A DNA stretch of 64,000 bases from Nemopilema nomurai (taxonomy: Eukaryota; Cnidaria; Scyphozoa; Rhizostomeae; Rhizostomatidae), in assembly GCA_003864495.1 (NCBI GenBank), contig ML133427.1, positions 2,623,247-2,687,246 of the forward strand, given 5' to 3'. The position numbers were made by a program, and so were the translations under genes. Positions 35,801-48,654 of the stretch are shown piece by piece (position 1 is the stretch's first letter; the number at the start of each line of letters is the position of its first letter). The notes beneath the pieces are model-generated. The model was not told the DNA's origin. It searched no databases and saw only the letters and a list, made by a program, of their open reading frames with translations.

Positions 35801-38800
35801 TATATGGCCTAACTTTTCCTTGTTCAGATTGGACCAGCATCTTGAAGAATTCCAATCAGTAGCTTCTCTTTGGAGCTCTTTCACATCTTTATGCAAATGT
35901 TTGTCATGATGTGATTTTAATGTATCTAGTAAACTTTATATAGGCCATTTTATTTTTTGAATTTACAGCACTCAAAGCAAACATCCTTCCGTGCAGTTAC
36001 TTGTACGCTTGAGAGCTATGCGAGTTACTTGTGCGTTTTGTCTTCACCAAAGCATCTCTTTTTTCCTTTCCATATGTAACTCTATTTCATTCAGTACTTG
36101 TGTAGCTCCTACAAGGGATTCTTAACCAACCTAATACATATTTTTGGTTTTTTTATCTTTCATTCTTTGTGTTTTGTCAAATACTCATATCTTTCTTCGT
36201 TTTCAGTAGAAGCTGTTTTCACAAATCTGTGCTGAAAATAGCTTTTTCCGCTGCTAGATCACTCTCCCTGCAGGTCCTTTTTATCTGATTCTGTTTGGTT
36301 CTAACCAACATTACGTCTTGAGTGCATTGTGTATGTCATGTCCCAGACGTCTGTCAGCATCAGATGGGCGACGTTTTTAAGAAGCGCTTGAAAAGAGGAA
36401 ACTCATCATCTTTCTGAAAAAATCCTTTATTGCTGTTAAGGACGGCATTTCACCAAAGTTAATGTTATTTTTTGCAGTTGTTCATGACAACCTCTGTCCG
36501 TCGTTTTCGAAAATCTTTTAATTCGGAAATTTTATCATTTCTTAATGCATACATTTGCATACTCGAGGAGTGTCGGACAAAAAAAGTACTTTTAAGTATG
36601 CGAAAAATAGTTCCGCTTTTTCTAGCAATTGTGAAGTTTTGTACCACAAAGCACTTGTTCACATTTCTTAATGACAACCCGCCAATTAGCATGACACTTC
36701 CAGTTTACTCTTTTGAGTAGTTGTCTCTTGGAAAGGTACAGCTCATTTGTGAACATCTGTAAGCTAATGATGGATCGAAATAGGCCAATCGCGTTCAGCG
36801 TATTGTTTTCTTCTATTGTGTCTCAAACTGTAATCTCTGATTCGAAACAATATACACAGAACCACAGGAGTAGATCGCTTTAATGGAATCTCAAGTGCGG
36901 AGAATATTAAGCTGTTTCTGCCGTCAATATGTAACTTTTTCATAAATAAAAATTAAAAAATTCTCAGCTTTGGGTTGCAACAGGCAATGAATGTGTCATT
37001 AAGCTAGGCCTGTGTGAAGTCAAATATAGCCATATTTTTACAAGAGCAGTCAAGACAGAGAAAGATTTTACAAGTTAGTTTTTACAGGGCGCTGAGAGTG
37101 CGTCAACCAACAATTCTGGGATCCGATGACACAACATACTTTCACTGGAAGGCTCGAATAACGGTGTCTCTATGCTTGTCAGAGGTGTTTCTTTCTTAGG
37201 CCAAACTCACTGCTTCATTTTTCTCTATGCACAATCGCCCGGATTTCAAAATGCCCAGTTTAAAAGTGTAGTGGTATCAATTTTAGTAAAATCATAATTA
37301 TAGCTCATAATAGCCAGAAATAATTTAAAAGTACAATGATGATATGGAAGCTTAATGCAACTTTAACACAGCACTATTTTATTCCACAATTTCTGCGATT
37401 CTCTTCAAAGATGATGGGAAATGGAATGCGTGACCTCGTGACTCAGTTCGTTCCATGTTTTCGACCCAGTCCAAACAAGAACGCTTTCTGTATTGGAAAA
37501 CTGTCGTCAGCAACCGTTCCCATGACAACTGGAGCTGCTAGTGAATATGCAGGCCTTGTCCTTGACCCCTTCGAAAACGAACCAACAAACCGCAGAATCG
37601 GCTGTGTACTTATTTTCGGTTGTTCCCAGTTGTCCAATGAGATTTACAGGGTCGCTATGGGCTATAAGCGCCCTAGTTCTTGTGGAGAACAATATTGAAG
37701 CCATTTTTTGGTCGCGCGGTACGGAAAATCCAGCGAATCCGCTACCTTGGCCTAAAAGCCGTGCTTATGATGCAGGGAGCTAGGCTTATAGATTTGCACG
37801 CGAAGGAGACGGCGCTTGAGTGAGTTGCGCTCGGCACGGCAACAGAAGTTTTGCGACACGACTCCGGTACGACTCCGGTACGACTCCGGTACGACACCGG
37901 TACGACACCGGCGCAACTTCAATTCGAGTTGGTTTCAAAGGTCGAACTTGTCCTGTGCCAAACTTAATACTGAATTTGTTTTGTTACAGTTTCCTTCCTA
38001 ACAAACATGTACTGCACGACATGTTCAAAATAGTTAGCACACTTTGGCAAGGTCGGCTGGTGCGCATTTCACTGTGCTAACCTTCCTTCTATTCATTTCT
38101 AGACTAACACACTCATATCAGGGGGCGGAGGCAATAGCATCCACCTTTGGGACTTGGAGACCGGGCAATGCAAAGTGAGTCGAGAAACTCGAGAAAGATT
38201 TGGATCTTTCTTTAGGCATTGAGTCATGATAAATGATAAGCGTATACCCAAATTGCAAAAATTGCTGAGTCAATATGATAGCTCCGTTAATCTGATTGGC
38301 TGTCAAGCAAGCTGCACACATGATGCTATATCATCGCAGTTGATGTCTGATCACATGAAAGCCAATTTATCACATGAAAACAGACAACAGCCCGTGGAAA
38401 ACCTTGACTCAATGCCCTTAATTAAAATAATATTAGGGTGAGAAATTCAAATTAAGAAAAACCTGTTTTTCTCTCCTGTGTTTGTTTATCTAACTTTGAG
38501 CATTTTCCTTCCCCCTCCCCTTTTTCCTTCCCAGCTTTCATTTTCTCGTCTTTTAGACTTTTCCCGCTAGAACTCCCTTTTTCGAATTCATATTTAAGTA
38601 TACATTTATGAAATGTTTTGATAAATTTCGATGTGGGTCTTGTTTGGTAGAAAACGTAATTTCGATATTGTGATCTGTGATTTTAAAACTTTTTCATTTC
38701 ATAATCTTTGTTTTTATAATCGGCTAAACACTTCAAGTCTGTGATCATATCGCATTTGACATGTGGATCACTGAATTTGTGTGATCACTTTGATTCGTGT

Positions 38801-41800
38801 GATCTGTTGATTCATGATTTGTGATCGCACACAGGCATCGCTCTCTGGGCACACTGATTACATCCACTGCGTTGCGGCCTTGGAGAAGTCCAATCAATGC
38901 GTCAGTGGCTCAGAAGATGGAACCGTCAGGTTTTGGGGTAAGGACACTATATATGAACCAAACTCTAGAGGAGATTGTCAATGTTTTATACCCCCCAACC
39001 CCCATAGTCACTCCACCCCTCCACCCTCTATCGTTGGCTCTTCACTGTTGCGAAGCATCTGGTCAGTTAATTACAGCCGCGTAGAAACCGAGTACATAAT
39101 TGGAGGGAGACGTGTAAAAAAATGAACTGCATACGAATTGATCTGCTTTGTTTAGAAAATTCAACCTCCTTATCTGTTTATGTATTGAATATGCATTGAA
39201 AATAGAGGGGCATATGCTAATTAATCATTGGATTTAGCAATGAATTCTACTGATGCAAACTTATCCCCAAAAACTAATCTCTCTAACTTTCATCATTTCT
39301 GTTGCTGTTGTAAAGTGAGACATGATTGCCACTGTTAATTGGTATTTCTGTTTTGTATTATTGATAAGTAAGTTAACCAATATTTTCAAGCTAATTACAT
39401 TCTTTCAGGAACTCTAATAAAAGCTAAGCTAACCTCAAATGTGAAAATTTCAATTAAAGTCGACTGCTGAGCGTTGAATTCTGTAATAGCCCTGCTAGGC
39501 TAATTAGAGCTAACACATTTAAATAAACACACAAACTTTGAAGATTCTTCATTATCAATTTCGATTACTAAAAACACTACACATTCGACGTGTTCACGGT
39601 TCGCCCTGCTATTGTCAGTCTTGTATTTCGAATCTCATTTTTTAAATCAGGGGGTTGCGTCTAGAACAATCAATACGACGTTAAATTCTACATGTCCACA
39701 ATGACTATGTATGTTTGAATGTAGAAGTAGAAATAGGCTCGGGCTTGCTTATAAATTTTAGCTTAGGGGCGTGTTGCTTAGTATGGTATCGATTATATAG
39801 GATATTGCAGGATATATCCAAAGTAAGTAACTCTCCAAAGCATGATACATGATTTCTTTAGAGGATTTTCTCAATGAGAAGTATTTCCGAGATATCCGTT
39901 TTTAATTTAGGATAACTTTACCCAATTAATTACAAATTTTCACATGCGAATCATTTCTCAGATTGCCGAGCAAAGTACCCTATGACGTCATTGATCCAGC
40001 CGAATAGAAATCAGGTTCGTTTTTTCTGATGTGTTCATTCTTCAAACTGAGAAATGTTTTTTCCATATTTGCCAACTTCTTTGCTGACGATTAAATGTCA
40101 TCTGCCTAGAGGCGCTGGCCTGTCTGTCACATATTCTTAAAAGATCTCTTTCATTACGATAACTTTCTTAAAGTAAACATTTCAAAGCCTTTTGCCTAAG
40201 TATGTTTTTGGTTCAATTCTCTGTAGATTGCTAGCTTTCAAACTTCGATTGCTAAAGCCAACATTCATCCATCCCTATCATATGCCCTTATTTGTATAAC
40301 AAATATATAGCGTCAGAAAGGAGGCAACCTAACGCTCAGTGTAGGTAAATATTTGTGCGATTCCTTGGATGCGAATGCATAGCTACGCGTGTTTGCATTT
40401 GTTGTGATTCGTTTGCCTCGATTTCACTTAGGACGCGAAGCGACCGGACGTGGGCGGTTGGATCAGCTGCGTAGCCGTCGATGATGCTGAGCAGTGGCTG
40501 GTATTTGCTCGTTAATGTCTCCGCAGCACAGTCTTGATTTTAGTCATTGGGATTCAATCGCCAACCCTATCGAGAGAATCATTACAATTGATCTCAACTA
40601 GTCTTTATCGAATCCAAACTGGTTTCTCAGAATGTAAAGGTCTGCAGCACGTGTTAGAGAACACACCTCTTGTTAATTCGCTTGCAGCGGCTCAAGGACG
40701 CCGTTCTTTCAATCTTCAAGCTAAAACTGCTGCAAAGAAATTTCTAAGCACTCACACGTTGTCCTTTAAGTTTCAAAAGGATAAAAAGGACTTCACAATC
40801 GAAATGTGAACTCCGGGTGGTATCCGTCTAATATGAAAACTGACCATTCCTGCCGTCAATTCTAATTTCTCAAAACTTCGCGTGCTTTTATCTCAGAATG
40901 CTCGAACATTCACTTATTAAGACATATTTATTTTTATTAAGATAAATTGGATATGAATTCGGGCGCTCATATTTTGACAGGCCATTTATCTGAAAAAAAA
41001 TTAAGTTTTTATTTTCTTGAAAGGAAGCAGATGTGAGTTGACCAATCAATGTCGCTGTTGTTGTTTAAGACTGTTGGCTGTTTTGAGCTGATGATTAAAT
41101 TGATGATTAAATTGCTGATTAAATTGCTGATTAAATTGCTGATTAAATTGCTCCTGTTATACTCGTTGATCAATGTGTTATTTTCTAAGTATTTCTGAAA
41201 GCTTCATGAAAGCCAGTGTAGAACCTTTCGAAGTTCGCAGTTCTGGAAATCAAGCTGACATTGCATCTTCCGTTCCAAGGCAGTTAAACCTAAGAACATT
41301 CATCTTCAAAACTTACAAATCGGATATTTCGAAACACCTTAACTCGATTAAAGATATTAACGATTAAAGCACTCCCGTCATGGTAAATTGCTCCATATTG
41401 AGCAACCCTGGATTCCAGCCTCGTTTCACCTTGATGCGCCCACTGTCTTCTGCATCCCTTGTGATTTAAGGTGGACCACTGATGAAATTATTTTTTTCCA
41501 GGTGTGCGGTGGCGGTCCGCACCTTTCATGTTGGCACATTCCCTCCTCCACACCGACAGCCGTGCTTCCCACGCAGAATTCCTGTCCGCTGACTGTCATT
41601 TACCACGAGGACGAGGTAATCCATAGTTTGATTTTTGCACCTTCCCTTCAGCTGACAAGTACTTTCGTTGAGATGTTTAAAACGGAGCTGCTTCTATTGC
41701 CTTCATTTGCTTCAGAGAACTACGGCATCTTCGAATGAGATTTCCACACGATAAGCACATGAAGAACTTGACCTATGAATTATGTAAACTAACCTATGAA

Positions 41801-44444
41801 TTTAATGGAAAAAGGTTTTCATTTTGGAATATAGAATTTTGGAAGATAGAAGTTCCATTTTGGATCAGAATGGTTTCACTGTGTAAGAAAGTAGTTCAAC
41901 TTTTGAACAAAATGGTTTCATTTTGGAGCAAGGAGGTTCCGCTGTGGAAAAAGTGGTTCTAATTTGGAACAAAGTGGTTCTAATTTGGAACAAAATGGCT
42001 TCATCTTGGAACAAATTGGTTCCACTTTGTGGCAAAATCCTTTTTATTTTTCAGCATGATAAGTCTGTAAAGCGATTCCTTGTGGATTTGTTTTGCAATC
42101 GTTTGCCGAGGGTCCTACAATTGAACACTTGTTTCAATTTTCCATTTCCCACGTGCCAAGCTTTGGTAGAAATGCGCCTTTTTATGCCTCTTATCGCACA
42201 ATTACATTTTGGTATGAATGCTTCAATGGAGAGCAGGGATTTTGGGCGGTTACCTGTAAACAATGCAGCGAATTTGTACTCAGCTTTCAAATTAAATCGT
42301 TAGATTTACTTTGAATTCCATTTAAGCAACAGACGTGTTTTTCATCAAATGCCGTCGAATATAATTTCATCCAGTAAATCTACCAATGTTACCGAATGTC
42401 TATGAAACATATTGCGATTGTCTGGTTTATAGCCATGACCTATGAACAAGAGAAAGCGAATAAGGTTTTCTGATCGTTCTCTGTTACACTTTGTTGAGCA
42501 ATTTCATACAACCAAGGAGAAAATACATGTTTATGCTCCCCCATACTGTATATTAAACACTGTATACTTTTCTCATAGAGCATTAATTTCGGGTGGGGGA
42601 TGCGTTTTATCGTACCGTCAATTGCTCTGGGTAATTGCGTGAAATGCTCTAGATACTATTTTGTTAGCGAATTGTGGTTTTTTATGTTTCGGGTCTACTG
42701 CGTCAATGAAACTACGGCTATTTATTAGTTTGCGAAGTTAATCTGGCAGTTAATCTAGAAGATGTTATCTTTTCAGCGGCTTTCTTTTCAATATTCACAG
42801 CATTTAAGGCCTTCCTTAACGCAAATTACCAGGATACCCTTTTGACGCCATCGACTGCCTTATCTCTTGGGATTACCTCAAGTGTATTGAAAAGCAAGAC
42901 CCTTTCCCTCGGGAACAGTACTCCACTGGGAAGAAATACTTGCCATGTCCCTGGAGTTTATTTCCGACGATTTCTAATGTTCCGAGACATTTCCTTTGGG
43001 AGATTCCAAGCAACACATATCAATAAATATCCTGGCCCATTCAGACTCTCTCCTTGTCTATTCAGTGCAATCAAGTTCAGACTGTGTTTCAATGGCTTTC
43101 TGTCTTACAAATGAGATTACGTACTTTTTAATAGAATTACGTTCATTCTTTTTCCAATGTTACGTTTTGTTTTTCTCTTCGAGGATTAAAGCTTCGTGAG
43201 TTATTTTTTACAACTATGGGTATTTCTGGAAAGAACCGTCAAATATGGTCTCATTCAAATTTGAGTTCGTTTCAAAAACAATGTTTTCAGTGCACGGAAA
43301 ATTAGTTCTTTCTTGGCCTAGTTTCCAGTTTATTGCTAATAAAAATTTTAAATGCGACTAATTAAGATTTTCTTCCAGATATTGTCGGCAGGAACCGAGC
43401 CTAAGGTTTTCCACTGGTCTGTTAATGGCGAGGAGAAAGCCGAATTGCCCGTCTCGCCATCAGCAGTCTATTCTTTGGCAATCAACAATGGCTCACTAAA
43501 CAGCAGGGTAAGTCTCAACGATGACAGAAACGCTGTTCATTGGTGCTACCTTTTTATGTCCCTAATTGCTACCCCTAATGTTTTTTCCTTGGCCCACTTT
43601 AACAAGTGACAATAGTCAAGTGAAATTTATGCCCAAGGTAACAATTTCAGAGAGTGAAGTTTCTTTCTAGATCCAAATAAAACCCACTGATCTCTATAGA
43701 AAACTTTACATAGATCTTTTATAGAGATCAGTAGTGAAACCCTTCTTGCCTTGTTCTGATAATGCATTTTTAACCGTGAACAACAACTGTCAATTGAGAT
43801 GCCAGCAAACGCCACCCATCCGGTTAGATCCCACAATGCAACATGCAGATGATGACGTCAGTCGGCCCTTCTTACTATTTGAACGTTTCGACAGTATCAC
43901 CTGAAAGGGCATCGTAGGATTCTCCTTCTTTGAGGCGTGCCTTAAGCTTCATTTGGCCTCCCAATGGGTAAGGTATGCCAAGTGAAGGTCTTCAAAGGAC
44001 AGACCCTAGACATCTGTGGCTTTGTCATAGATTACGTGCAAAAAGTTAATTTAATCTTTCCAATGCTATTTCCAATGGTAGTTTGTGGTCCTCGTACGAT
44101 TTAATTTCCCAAATTGAATGGTATCACCGTATTGCCAATCTGACTTTTTTCACATAGGTATCTTGATATATATATATATACATAGTATGTCTGTCTGATG
44201 AGTGCGCAAGCACGAAACTCGGAGTAACAGAGAACTTCACAGTTTTGCCATAATGGTCTTCATTATTAGAATTTACGGCGAACCAAGGAGTGTTTTCGGA
44301 CAGTATGGCTTTGTACATCCAAGAATCTCAGAAAACCTTGTTCTATTCTTGCAGGTTTTGTCAATAGCTGGTGATAGCACCGAGATCAATGTCTGTACAA
44401 ACTTCCATTATCAGGCTTTCAGCTTCAAGTTTTGCGCTCCGTAA
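29870..44444 (+). CDS. THOC6: THO complex subunit 6 (WD-repeat), thirteen exons
   Basis: THOC6 is the WD40 subunit of the THO/TREX complex, which couples nuclear mRNA transcription, processing and export. Exons: 29870-29896, 30249-30361, 30772-30836, 31683-31734, 32146-32200, 33064-33101, 35533-35581, 38103-38174, 38835-38937, 40432-40500, 41502-41615, 43379-43507, 44355-44444; about 324 residues (human 341). Conserved pieces: [70 protein letters not shown] with [10 protein letters not shown], and the C-terminus [11 protein letters not shown]. All joins are phase-consistent except exon 9 to 10. There the GT donor leaves one extra G after the TGG codon, which would shift the frame (see findings). 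Intron 6 holds a broken piggyBac transposase and intron 7 a Penelope-like fragment. The start gives MPSNVSKFE, joined in frame to exon 2. Confidence 0.92.
32510..32580. repeat. 20-bp tandem repeat, about 3.5 copies
   Basis: Tandem 'tactattaattttctttgt' in THOC6 intron 5. Confidence 0.8.
33405..34945 (+). pseudogene. piggyBac-family (PGBD-like) transposase, disrupted
   Basis: Pieces in several frames follow the PGBD transposase order: [19 protein letters not shown] near 33410-33465; [14 protein letters not shown] near 33505; [20 protein letters not shown] near 33580; then a long frame 33665-34250. The catalytic Asp motifs [18 protein letters not shown] and GVDLSDQ are all present. The C-terminal frame to 34942 ends with a Cys-rich zinc-binding module ([26 protein letters not shown]). 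The gene is broken by at least two frameshifts and by a TGA right after the DLSDQL motif (near 34465). It lies in THOC6 intron 6 in the same direction as the host gene. TTAA-flanked ends were not found, so it is an old copy. Confidence 0.85.
36540..36670 (+). mobile_element. Penelope-like terminal fragment (THOC6 intron 7)
   Basis: Contains 'ggagtgtcggacaaaaaaag', 'tacttttaagtatgcg' and 'gaagttttgtaccacaaagc'. The first parts are shared in reverse orientation with 15224-15300 and 50060-50115. The last is shared in the same orientation with 16405-16430. Only element ends are present, no coding part. Confidence 0.6.
37858..37911. repeat. 11-bp tandem repeat, five copies
   Basis: Five tandem units 'acgactccggt' (the last two 'acgacaccggt') in THOC6 intron 7. 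The flanks 37690-37960 are CpG-rich compared with the AT-rich surroundings. Confidence 0.9.
41092..41153. repeat. 13-bp tandem repeat, about five copies
   Basis: Tandem 'gattaaattgctgatt'-type units (period 13) in THOC6 intron 10. Confidence 0.8.
41810..42045. repeat. degenerate 21-bp repeat with internal dyad
   Basis: The unit is close to 'tggttctaatttggaacaaa'. It contains GTTC and GAAC half-sites and is therefore partly self-complementary. About ten units are recognisable, two of them perfect near 41960-42000. The open frames through it (FWNK/VPLW repeats) are repeat-driven and not genes. Located in THOC6 intron 11. Confidence 0.75.
43686..43732. repeat. perfect 13-bp inverted repeat (hairpin)
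   Basis: 'actgatctctata' at 43686-43698 and its exact complement 'tatagagatcagt' at 43720-43732 are separated by 21 bases in THOC6 intron 12. Confidence 0.85.
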
Positions 44445-47400
44445 CTCGAAAACGAGGTTGAAACGCCTTGAACCATCGTCGTCAGCATCACCTTGACTAC
44501 AGTACAAAGACTGCGTTTCAAACCGAGCAGTTCCCGATGCTGGATGAACAAGATTTAAATACATTTGTACAAATTCGCTTGCTTCGCAGGAGAAAAGCCT
44601 ATCCAAATGGTTGACAATGCATCATTTCAACATCGTCAAACCTTTGGTCGTGATCGTGAACAAAGAAATTGCGAACCAACATATTTTATCTAACATGACA
44701 TGTTATCATTATGTTCATGTTGAACCCAATTGATGTTTGTATTCTTTGCTTCATTTCTTTAGCATGAAATTGAATCCACCAAACCCCTATTTCTCAGAAT
44801 CATTTTCCAACCGTAAACTACACCCTTTTACCTACGGTGTTCCCGCTCCATGTTGAATATTTTGTTAATCTTATTTTACGAACATTTTCAAGTTGTATGA
44901 TTTTCGATCCAACTACTTCAAATTTTTGTGTAACGATTGTTGTTCAAAGGTCTTTATACATGAAACAGCAGACAAAGAAAGGAACATAGGTACCACAAAC
45001 AATACCTTATATTGTTAACTTGCTGTTTTCTGTGTCACTTGGGACTGCTCTATGACCGTGTTTTTGACTAATGCTTCAAAGCAGATCGTAGTCAGTGAAC
45101 AAGATCTCTGGGGGTTTATTTGTCGCTACGGGACATTTGATGAGTGACGTTCTCGTTAGAAGCGACAATATCTGACGAATCCTTTAGGGAATAGTTGTAT
45201 TCGAAGTATCTAGCATCGAAGTCTTTCTTGATGTCTTTCAGTGGTCGTGTCTTTCTTGGAGATGGCCGTGGTTGCTATAATGTAAGGCTTGGACGCATAT
45301 TGCGCTAACTGTCAGAGTTGCCACTTCAAATGCACTCCAAACGTTTCAAGGCCAACCACAAACAGATATTATGCCCTAGCAGGATGAAATGATGATTATA
45401 AGATAAGGGGAATAAAAGCCCCCTGCTCCACCACCCCTCTGTTGCAGTGGAATCTTCGATACGCCCCTGTGAAGACTTGTGATGTGCCAAGACTAGTGCC
45501 AAACAAGGGCCAAAACTGGTGCCAAAACTAGTGCCAAAACTAGTGCCAAAACCTTTCAGAATGCTGGTATCAGCCAACAAGCCTAGTCACTATTCTGGTG
45601 GGCATTATCAACTCGCTCTATCAGCAGTTCGCTGAAGCAAACAAGGCTTGTATCAATCGTTTTGCCGTCTTAATCAAAGCCCTTTCATTATTTGTTAATC
45701 TTGTTTGGTTTTGTTTTCGTGTCAGCATTATCTTGTTTCGTAAATTCCGAATCCATGAAAGAATTTTTGTCTAACTCGAAGATTGAGGTGTGTCAGGGAT
45801 CTGACTTCAGTCCTTTCAAACACTAGATATTTAATTATTAATCGTAGCACGTGTGTCAAGAAAGGGCACCAGGCGAAGTGTATTGGCTTTTGCTAGGCAG
45901 TGACCAGGCGTGGCTTGGCTGTGATCATCTAACAAGGATCAACAAGTGTGGCATGAATGAAATACTATTTGCATCTCCTGGATAACTCTTTTAAACCATC
46001 AGATGGTCATTACGGGGTGAGTGCCAGAGGAACGAAGGATATTTTCGCGCCGGCTCTTTGCTGGATGCCAGGTAGAATCCGAACACAGGCTGTGGAACCT
46101 GGACGAGTGAACGAAATGAAACCCCAACTCAGGACTTGGACAAAAACACGCACTCACTTGTGTTCGTACTTTGAGCAAGTTGCTAGTTGATGTCATTCCC
46201 CCATCCCCCCTCCATTGCTTCCCATTTAGTATCGACATCTCAAGTTCGTTTCGATTATTGCCACCGCTACTTTCTACAAGGCAATGCAAATCTCTTTTTG
46301 CATTTAAAGCCAACTGAATTTGTCACAAATTTACTCGAGTGCGGTCGTAAAGGCACGGGCTTCTTTGTCAATCCATTGTCACTATGTCGGTGCTTGTCAC
46401 TCGCCTCTGAGCCAAGCCGAGACTTGAGCGATCCGTTTGTAAACTTCGTACGTCGTCTTGCGAATACCACAGCAAATTTGCAAAAGGTTTGATTAATTTT
46501 TCACGGATCGAGTTTCAGCGGTACTCTTTCGGATTACAAGTTCTAAGTTTAGAGATTCTAAAAATATAGATTGGATGCGCATGACGTCTCTTACGCATTT
46601 GCAGTTTTATGGTGGCAGCCATTTTGGGTGGCTTCCCCGACCCAAGCGTTTCATTGACTTCATTAATACTTGCAATTGTAAAGCAGTCAAAGATGAGCGA
46701 ATTTGCAACCGTGAAAAGAAGTTGTTCCAATGAACTGTACAATGAAACCCCGCATATAAGATTCTACAAAAATGAGAACCTAGAGGCTGTTCTTCCTTAA
46801 TCATTCCCTTATAATAAAGAACCTGTTTCAGTGTGATAAATATAATAAGTTCTTATTCCAAGGGCAAAACATAGAGACTGAAATTGATAGATGCATCATG
46901 CAATTTAAAAAAACGCCACTACAATTAAAATATTCATGTGGCAAGTAGATTGCCCAAATTGTTTATAAACAGCTTTTGGAATGCACATAAAGGAGAACTT
47001 TTACCAACTGTTCGTGTAACATGTTTTGTTCCAAATTTCACCGCGGTATTAGAGTCACCAATCTGGCAAGGCTGTACTCATAGATCATAAGCTTTAAAGC
47101 GTACATGTTTACATACCCACACCCCCCACACCCCCCGGTAAGTCCGTCCCTGATTACATTTAAGAGCCATTGACAAAAAGGTTTGTCTGTGTTTGCTGTC
47201 AAAATCTGAACATCCCTCCAATGTAATAGTCAAAGATTTTGTTGAGATTCTGAGCTTAGAGTTGGTAATTGTTCATTAATTACATGGTCAAAAGGACAAA
47301 ACAGTATTGAATGCATCTCTCTATGACGCATCGTAAAATTTTGAAAAAGGGGTCCTTGGAATAAGACCCTTCATACCCAAAAATTAATCCAAGTACCTTT

Positions 47401-48000
47401 TCAATAACAACTTATTTTAGCTTCAACCTCAAAAATTAGGTTCCTATACTGTACAATACTTAAACGATGGATTATGATTTCGATTTATACGATAAATGGC
47501 AATTTTTGAAAAATAGACTACAGAGCCTAGCATTTCGGGTGGCAAAAAACCCGACAATCATTTGCAGTATTCTATCCCCTAGGCAATTGCTTTGCAGCGA
47601 GTTAGGCCCATAACGGAATCCCGGCAGGAAAAAATTGAATTACCCGTCTTACTGACTTACACACGAAGCTGCAACAATTAATTTCATGAACTCCATGCAT
47701 AATTTATGGTTTTCACGAGGTCATTTATAAAAGGAATGTATGGCTAATTCTAGCTTCTCGCAGGGGTTAGAACAAAGACTGTCATGATGTCCAGATGTTT
47801 TACAGAATCTTGGGATAATCGTCAGTAATCCACTGTCAAGCTTTTCTCCACTGGACCACAGCCATAGCCCCCATCACTGAGTATCCCACCAATGTCAGGT
47901 GAATTTCTAGAACATCTTGTTGGCTTGTTTACTTTTCCTTGATTTTTCTAGCTGAGATACTCCTTATCTTTAGCCCTAGAACTGCATTACATCGTTCGTT
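44445..48000. other. intergenic DNA, no gene supported
   Basis: Downstream of THOC6. It holds several overlapping short frames on both strands (45957-46492 and 46515-46804) with no motif I recognise. A 13-base repeat lies at 45490-45555. An AATAAA at 45411-45416 is about 970 bases after the THOC6 stop and could end its transcript. Confidence 0.4.
45490..45555. repeat. 13-bp tandem repeat, about five copies
   Basis: Tandem 'actagtgccaaaa' with variants (actggtgccaaaa, acaagggccaaa). Confidence 0.8.
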
Positions 48001-48004
48001 AGGA

Positions 48005-48085
48005 TGGGCGGGAAACGCCTTTACCACGTGACAACCACGTGCTTATCCAGCTCCCTGTTCATTCTTTCCTGCATTGACGTCAAGG
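48005..48085. promoter_or_regulatory. orphan regulatory cluster: E2F-like, paired E-boxes, CRE
   Basis: GGGCGGGAAACGCC at about 48006-48019 resembles E2F. Two perfect CACGTG E-boxes lie at 48025-48030 and 48036-48041, five bases apart. A perfect CRE, TGACGTCA, lies at 48075-48082. Such clustering is unlikely by chance in AT-rich DNA, but no gene is recognised on either side within 3 kb. Confidence 0.4.
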
Positions 48086-48588
48086 CAGCTATTTAACAAC
48101 ACGAAATGCTTTTTTGCACGAATGTTTTGTGCGTGGGCGCGAATTCCCACTAGTAGGAGTTATCGAGAGGCCAACTTTGATAATAGGAGTATGTGCGGAT
48201 TGTGAGATGACAACAACAACACTCGATAATAGCAGCAACAACACTTGATTCCTGAATTATGAAGCTAGATGACTTTCAGAAAGATTTCCTATAATTTCTC
48301 TCCTATTTATTGCACATCAGTAAATAATTGATAGTTGAAGATTTGCTTTATTTGATGTACGCATAAAAGTATAATGAATATTTTTAAAGGACATGTACGT
48401 TTCAGTTAAAAAAACTGCTATCAACATGTGTCCTTTTTATCCTAAAGTGAGTAGCATTAATAAATAAATAAGTAGAGACATTCTCACAATTTAATCAAAA
48501 CCTTTAAAATGTACTACGATTTCTGTCAAAGCTGAAAATTGAGTGTTCAAGGTGTAACGTGGATTATTTTTGTTTGCGATTTTTTCAG

Positions 48589-48654
48589 CAGCAGTCCGTG
48601 GGCGTTGACGCTAAAAAAATCAAATACTTGCGAAACACAGCCGCACTGCACTGA
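48589..48654 (+). other. possible last coding exon of an unrecognised gene
   Basis: A strong acceptor (tttgcgattttttcag) is followed by the open stretch QQSVGVDAKKIKYLRNTAAL ending with His and TGA at 48652-48654. The composition is protein-like and lies downstream of the regulatory cluster at 48005-48085. No upstream exon was found, so this is weak. Confidence 0.15.

Noticed and set aside
45957..46492. Overlapping frames on both strands downstream of THOC6
   Set aside because: No splice-compatible structure, no motif, and mutual overlap; not supported as a gene.
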